Positions 62,481 to 64,000 of a DNA stretch of 64,000 nucleotides are shown here, piece after piece (position 1 is the stretch's first letter; each line of letters begins with the position of its first letter). The stretch is from NCBI GenBank assembly GCA_016748015.1, contig JAAOMT010000128.1, forward strand, positions 689,538 through 753,537, given 5' to 3'. Made by a program: the position numbers and the translations under genes. This DNA comes from Geosiphon pyriformis (taxonomy: Eukaryota; Glomeromycota; Glomeromycetes; Archaeosporales; Geosiphonaceae). The notes beneath the pieces were generated by a model. That model did not search any database and was not told the origin of the DNA. It saw nothing but the letters and a program-made list of their open reading frames with translations.

Positions 62481-64000
62481 GTGTCTATTCTAATTAATTA
62501 GTAAATAATTGCTAAGTTATTAGGTCTTTTATTTGACTGTGAATGTTTTTTGTATTATTATTTTTGGTTTTTGTTAATTTCTATTAGATAATAATAGAAC
62601 ACTTTTTAAGAGATTGCAACAATTTTTTTCTGCTTTTATTAGTTTTTAGAAACAATAATAACCAAAACAACAAATCTAACAATAATAGTGCTTTTAATTA
62701 AAGATCTAATTATGTTAATATTAATTTCTTTAGAGAAAATTTCTTAATTAAAATTATTATTTATTAGTCTTTAAATTAGTAGACATATTTCTAAAAAATA
62801 AGAATACAAGTCAACCAAAAAAAATTTTTTTATGCTTTTAATTTAATTAATAAAATAAATTAACTATTAATTTTACTAAATTTACAAAAAAAAAAAGTTA
62901 AGATTAATTTTATTTCAGATTTTAACAAAGTCTCAACTTTTACTACTGATAATAATAAGTCACTAAAAGCTAAAGTTTTTAAGAATTTTCTAAAATTAGA
63001 ACTTTTAAAAATTGTACAAAAATTTAGATCTTATTTTATTATTAAAAATTTTATAAAAATCCCAATATATATTATTTTTAATTAATTAATAATCTATTTT
63101 TAATTCAAAAAAAATCTTTACAAATTTTTAATTTCAAAGAAAATTTTTTTAAAATTAATAAATGTTTTTAACAAACTGAATTTACTAACAATAGTAATAT
63201 TATCTTTTTAATTTACAAAGTTTAAGTGATTGGTTATTTTATTAATCTGATTCTAAACAATAAATTATTTGTTAATATTATTCTTAAATACTTTCTTAAA
63301 ACAATTGGTAAAAAAATAAATAAATTTTCAATTCAACTTATAAACAATATACAAAAAAAGGCTTTTGTATAACCAAAGCTGTTCTTGTTTATATTAATAA
63401 CATTAGCATTAAAACTAACATAAAAATTTCTAAAACAAAAAAGTATATTATAATTGTTAACAATAAATGGCCTAATAAAGTAAAAGTTTTACTTAATTAT
63501 AAACTGTATAAACTAATTATTAGATATGATAAGAAGCTTATTATGATTAAGTATTATCATTAAACAACTTTTTTAATATCTAAACAAAACCAAGAAAAAG
63601 AACAATTAAATAAATTAGATAATAAAAAAAGTAATAAAAAAGAAAAAAAAAGAACAAGAAAAAACTATTAAACTTATTTATATTATTTTTACTAGCAATA
63701 GCAAGTTATTAAATAATATCAAAACTAACAAAGAAAAAATTATTGTAAATAACAAGTTAATCTGTTGGTCTTATTATAATATCTTTAAAAGAATTTTTAA
63801 TAAAAAATCTGATAATATAATTACTAGTAGTAGAGTTTTTGTATATAGTATTAGTGTAATAAACTATTGTATTTTTCTAATAATAAATACATGTTTTGTC
63901 TAATTTATTACAAAGATTGGGAACTTATTAGCCTAATATTTAAAGAAAAAATAAAAGAAATAAAAAAATTTTTTGAAAATAAACTGCTTGAAATTTAATT

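Larger units (their letters stand above)
57001..64000. repeat. AT-rich repeat compartment, decayed elements
   Basis: Seven kilobases of very AT-rich DNA. An inverted copy of the noncoding repeat seen at 6,470-7,490 lies at about 57,440-57,720, and a direct copy at about 61,490-62,480. The stretch 58,500-58,960 has slightly higher GC and may hold a decayed gag-like frame on the minus strand. The stretch 63,330-63,960 gives a plus-strand frame with stops and a Lys-rich tail that looks like a decayed element protein. I cannot name either. No functional gene is supported. Confidence 0.5.

Overview
The window looks like nuclear DNA of an arbuscular mycorrhizal fungus (Glomeromycotina). Three things suggest this: intron-rich fungal housekeeping genes with introns of about 45-290 nt; a non-LTR retrotransposon whose ORF1, reverse transcriptase and RNase H resemble elements I recall as abundant in Rhizophagus and Gigaspora genomes; and a retropepsin/dUTPase retroelement relic of a type I recall from the same group. 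The genus cannot be fixed by reading alone.

Layout. Positions 1-16,700 and 51,250-64,000 are extremely AT-rich repeat compartments. The left one holds a 5'-truncated LINE 3' end (about 1,510-1,895, +), a heavily AT-converted inverted LINE relic (about 6,150 down to 1,950, -) and a younger, nearly full-length copy (about 7,555-14,435, +). The younger copy has intact frames broken by 11 stop codons and no frameshift. The right one holds a 5'-truncated LINE relic (55,255 to 53,290, -), a retropepsin-dUTPase relic (57,000 to 55,255, -) and shared noncoding repeats.

The middle 34 kb (17,067-51,122) is a compact gene island with 12 genes and about 77 introns. In order they are a Fus3/Kss1-type MAP kinase (+), a FAAP100/FANCB-like Fanconi core protein (+), HIS7 (-), an MTRFR-like mitochondrial release factor (+), a large Hsp90-like-ATPase DUF3684-type protein (-), ketopantoate hydroxymethyltransferase (+), ALG8 (-), MCD4/PIG-N (-), a BLCAP/BC10 homolog (+), UBC12 (+), an SKT5/CHS4-like Sel1 protein with a CaaX box (+), and a syntaxin-6/Tlg1 SNARE (-). 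Neighbours are mostly divergent or convergent pairs with short spacers, so they are not operons. Three act in the secretory pathway: ALG8 in N-glycan assembly, MCD4 in GPI-anchor synthesis, and the SNARE in endosome-to-Golgi transport. No shared pathway is implied beyond that.

The most notable signals are two U12-type AT-AC introns with full minor-spliceosome signals (in ALG8 and in the syntaxin gene), a GC-AG intron in MCD4, a fungal FAAP100-like gene carrying one apparent homopolymer frameshift, a fungal BLCAP homolog, and the step-wise AT conversion of retrotransposon copies. Splice models were made by eye from reading-frame continuity, splice signals and remembered family conservation.
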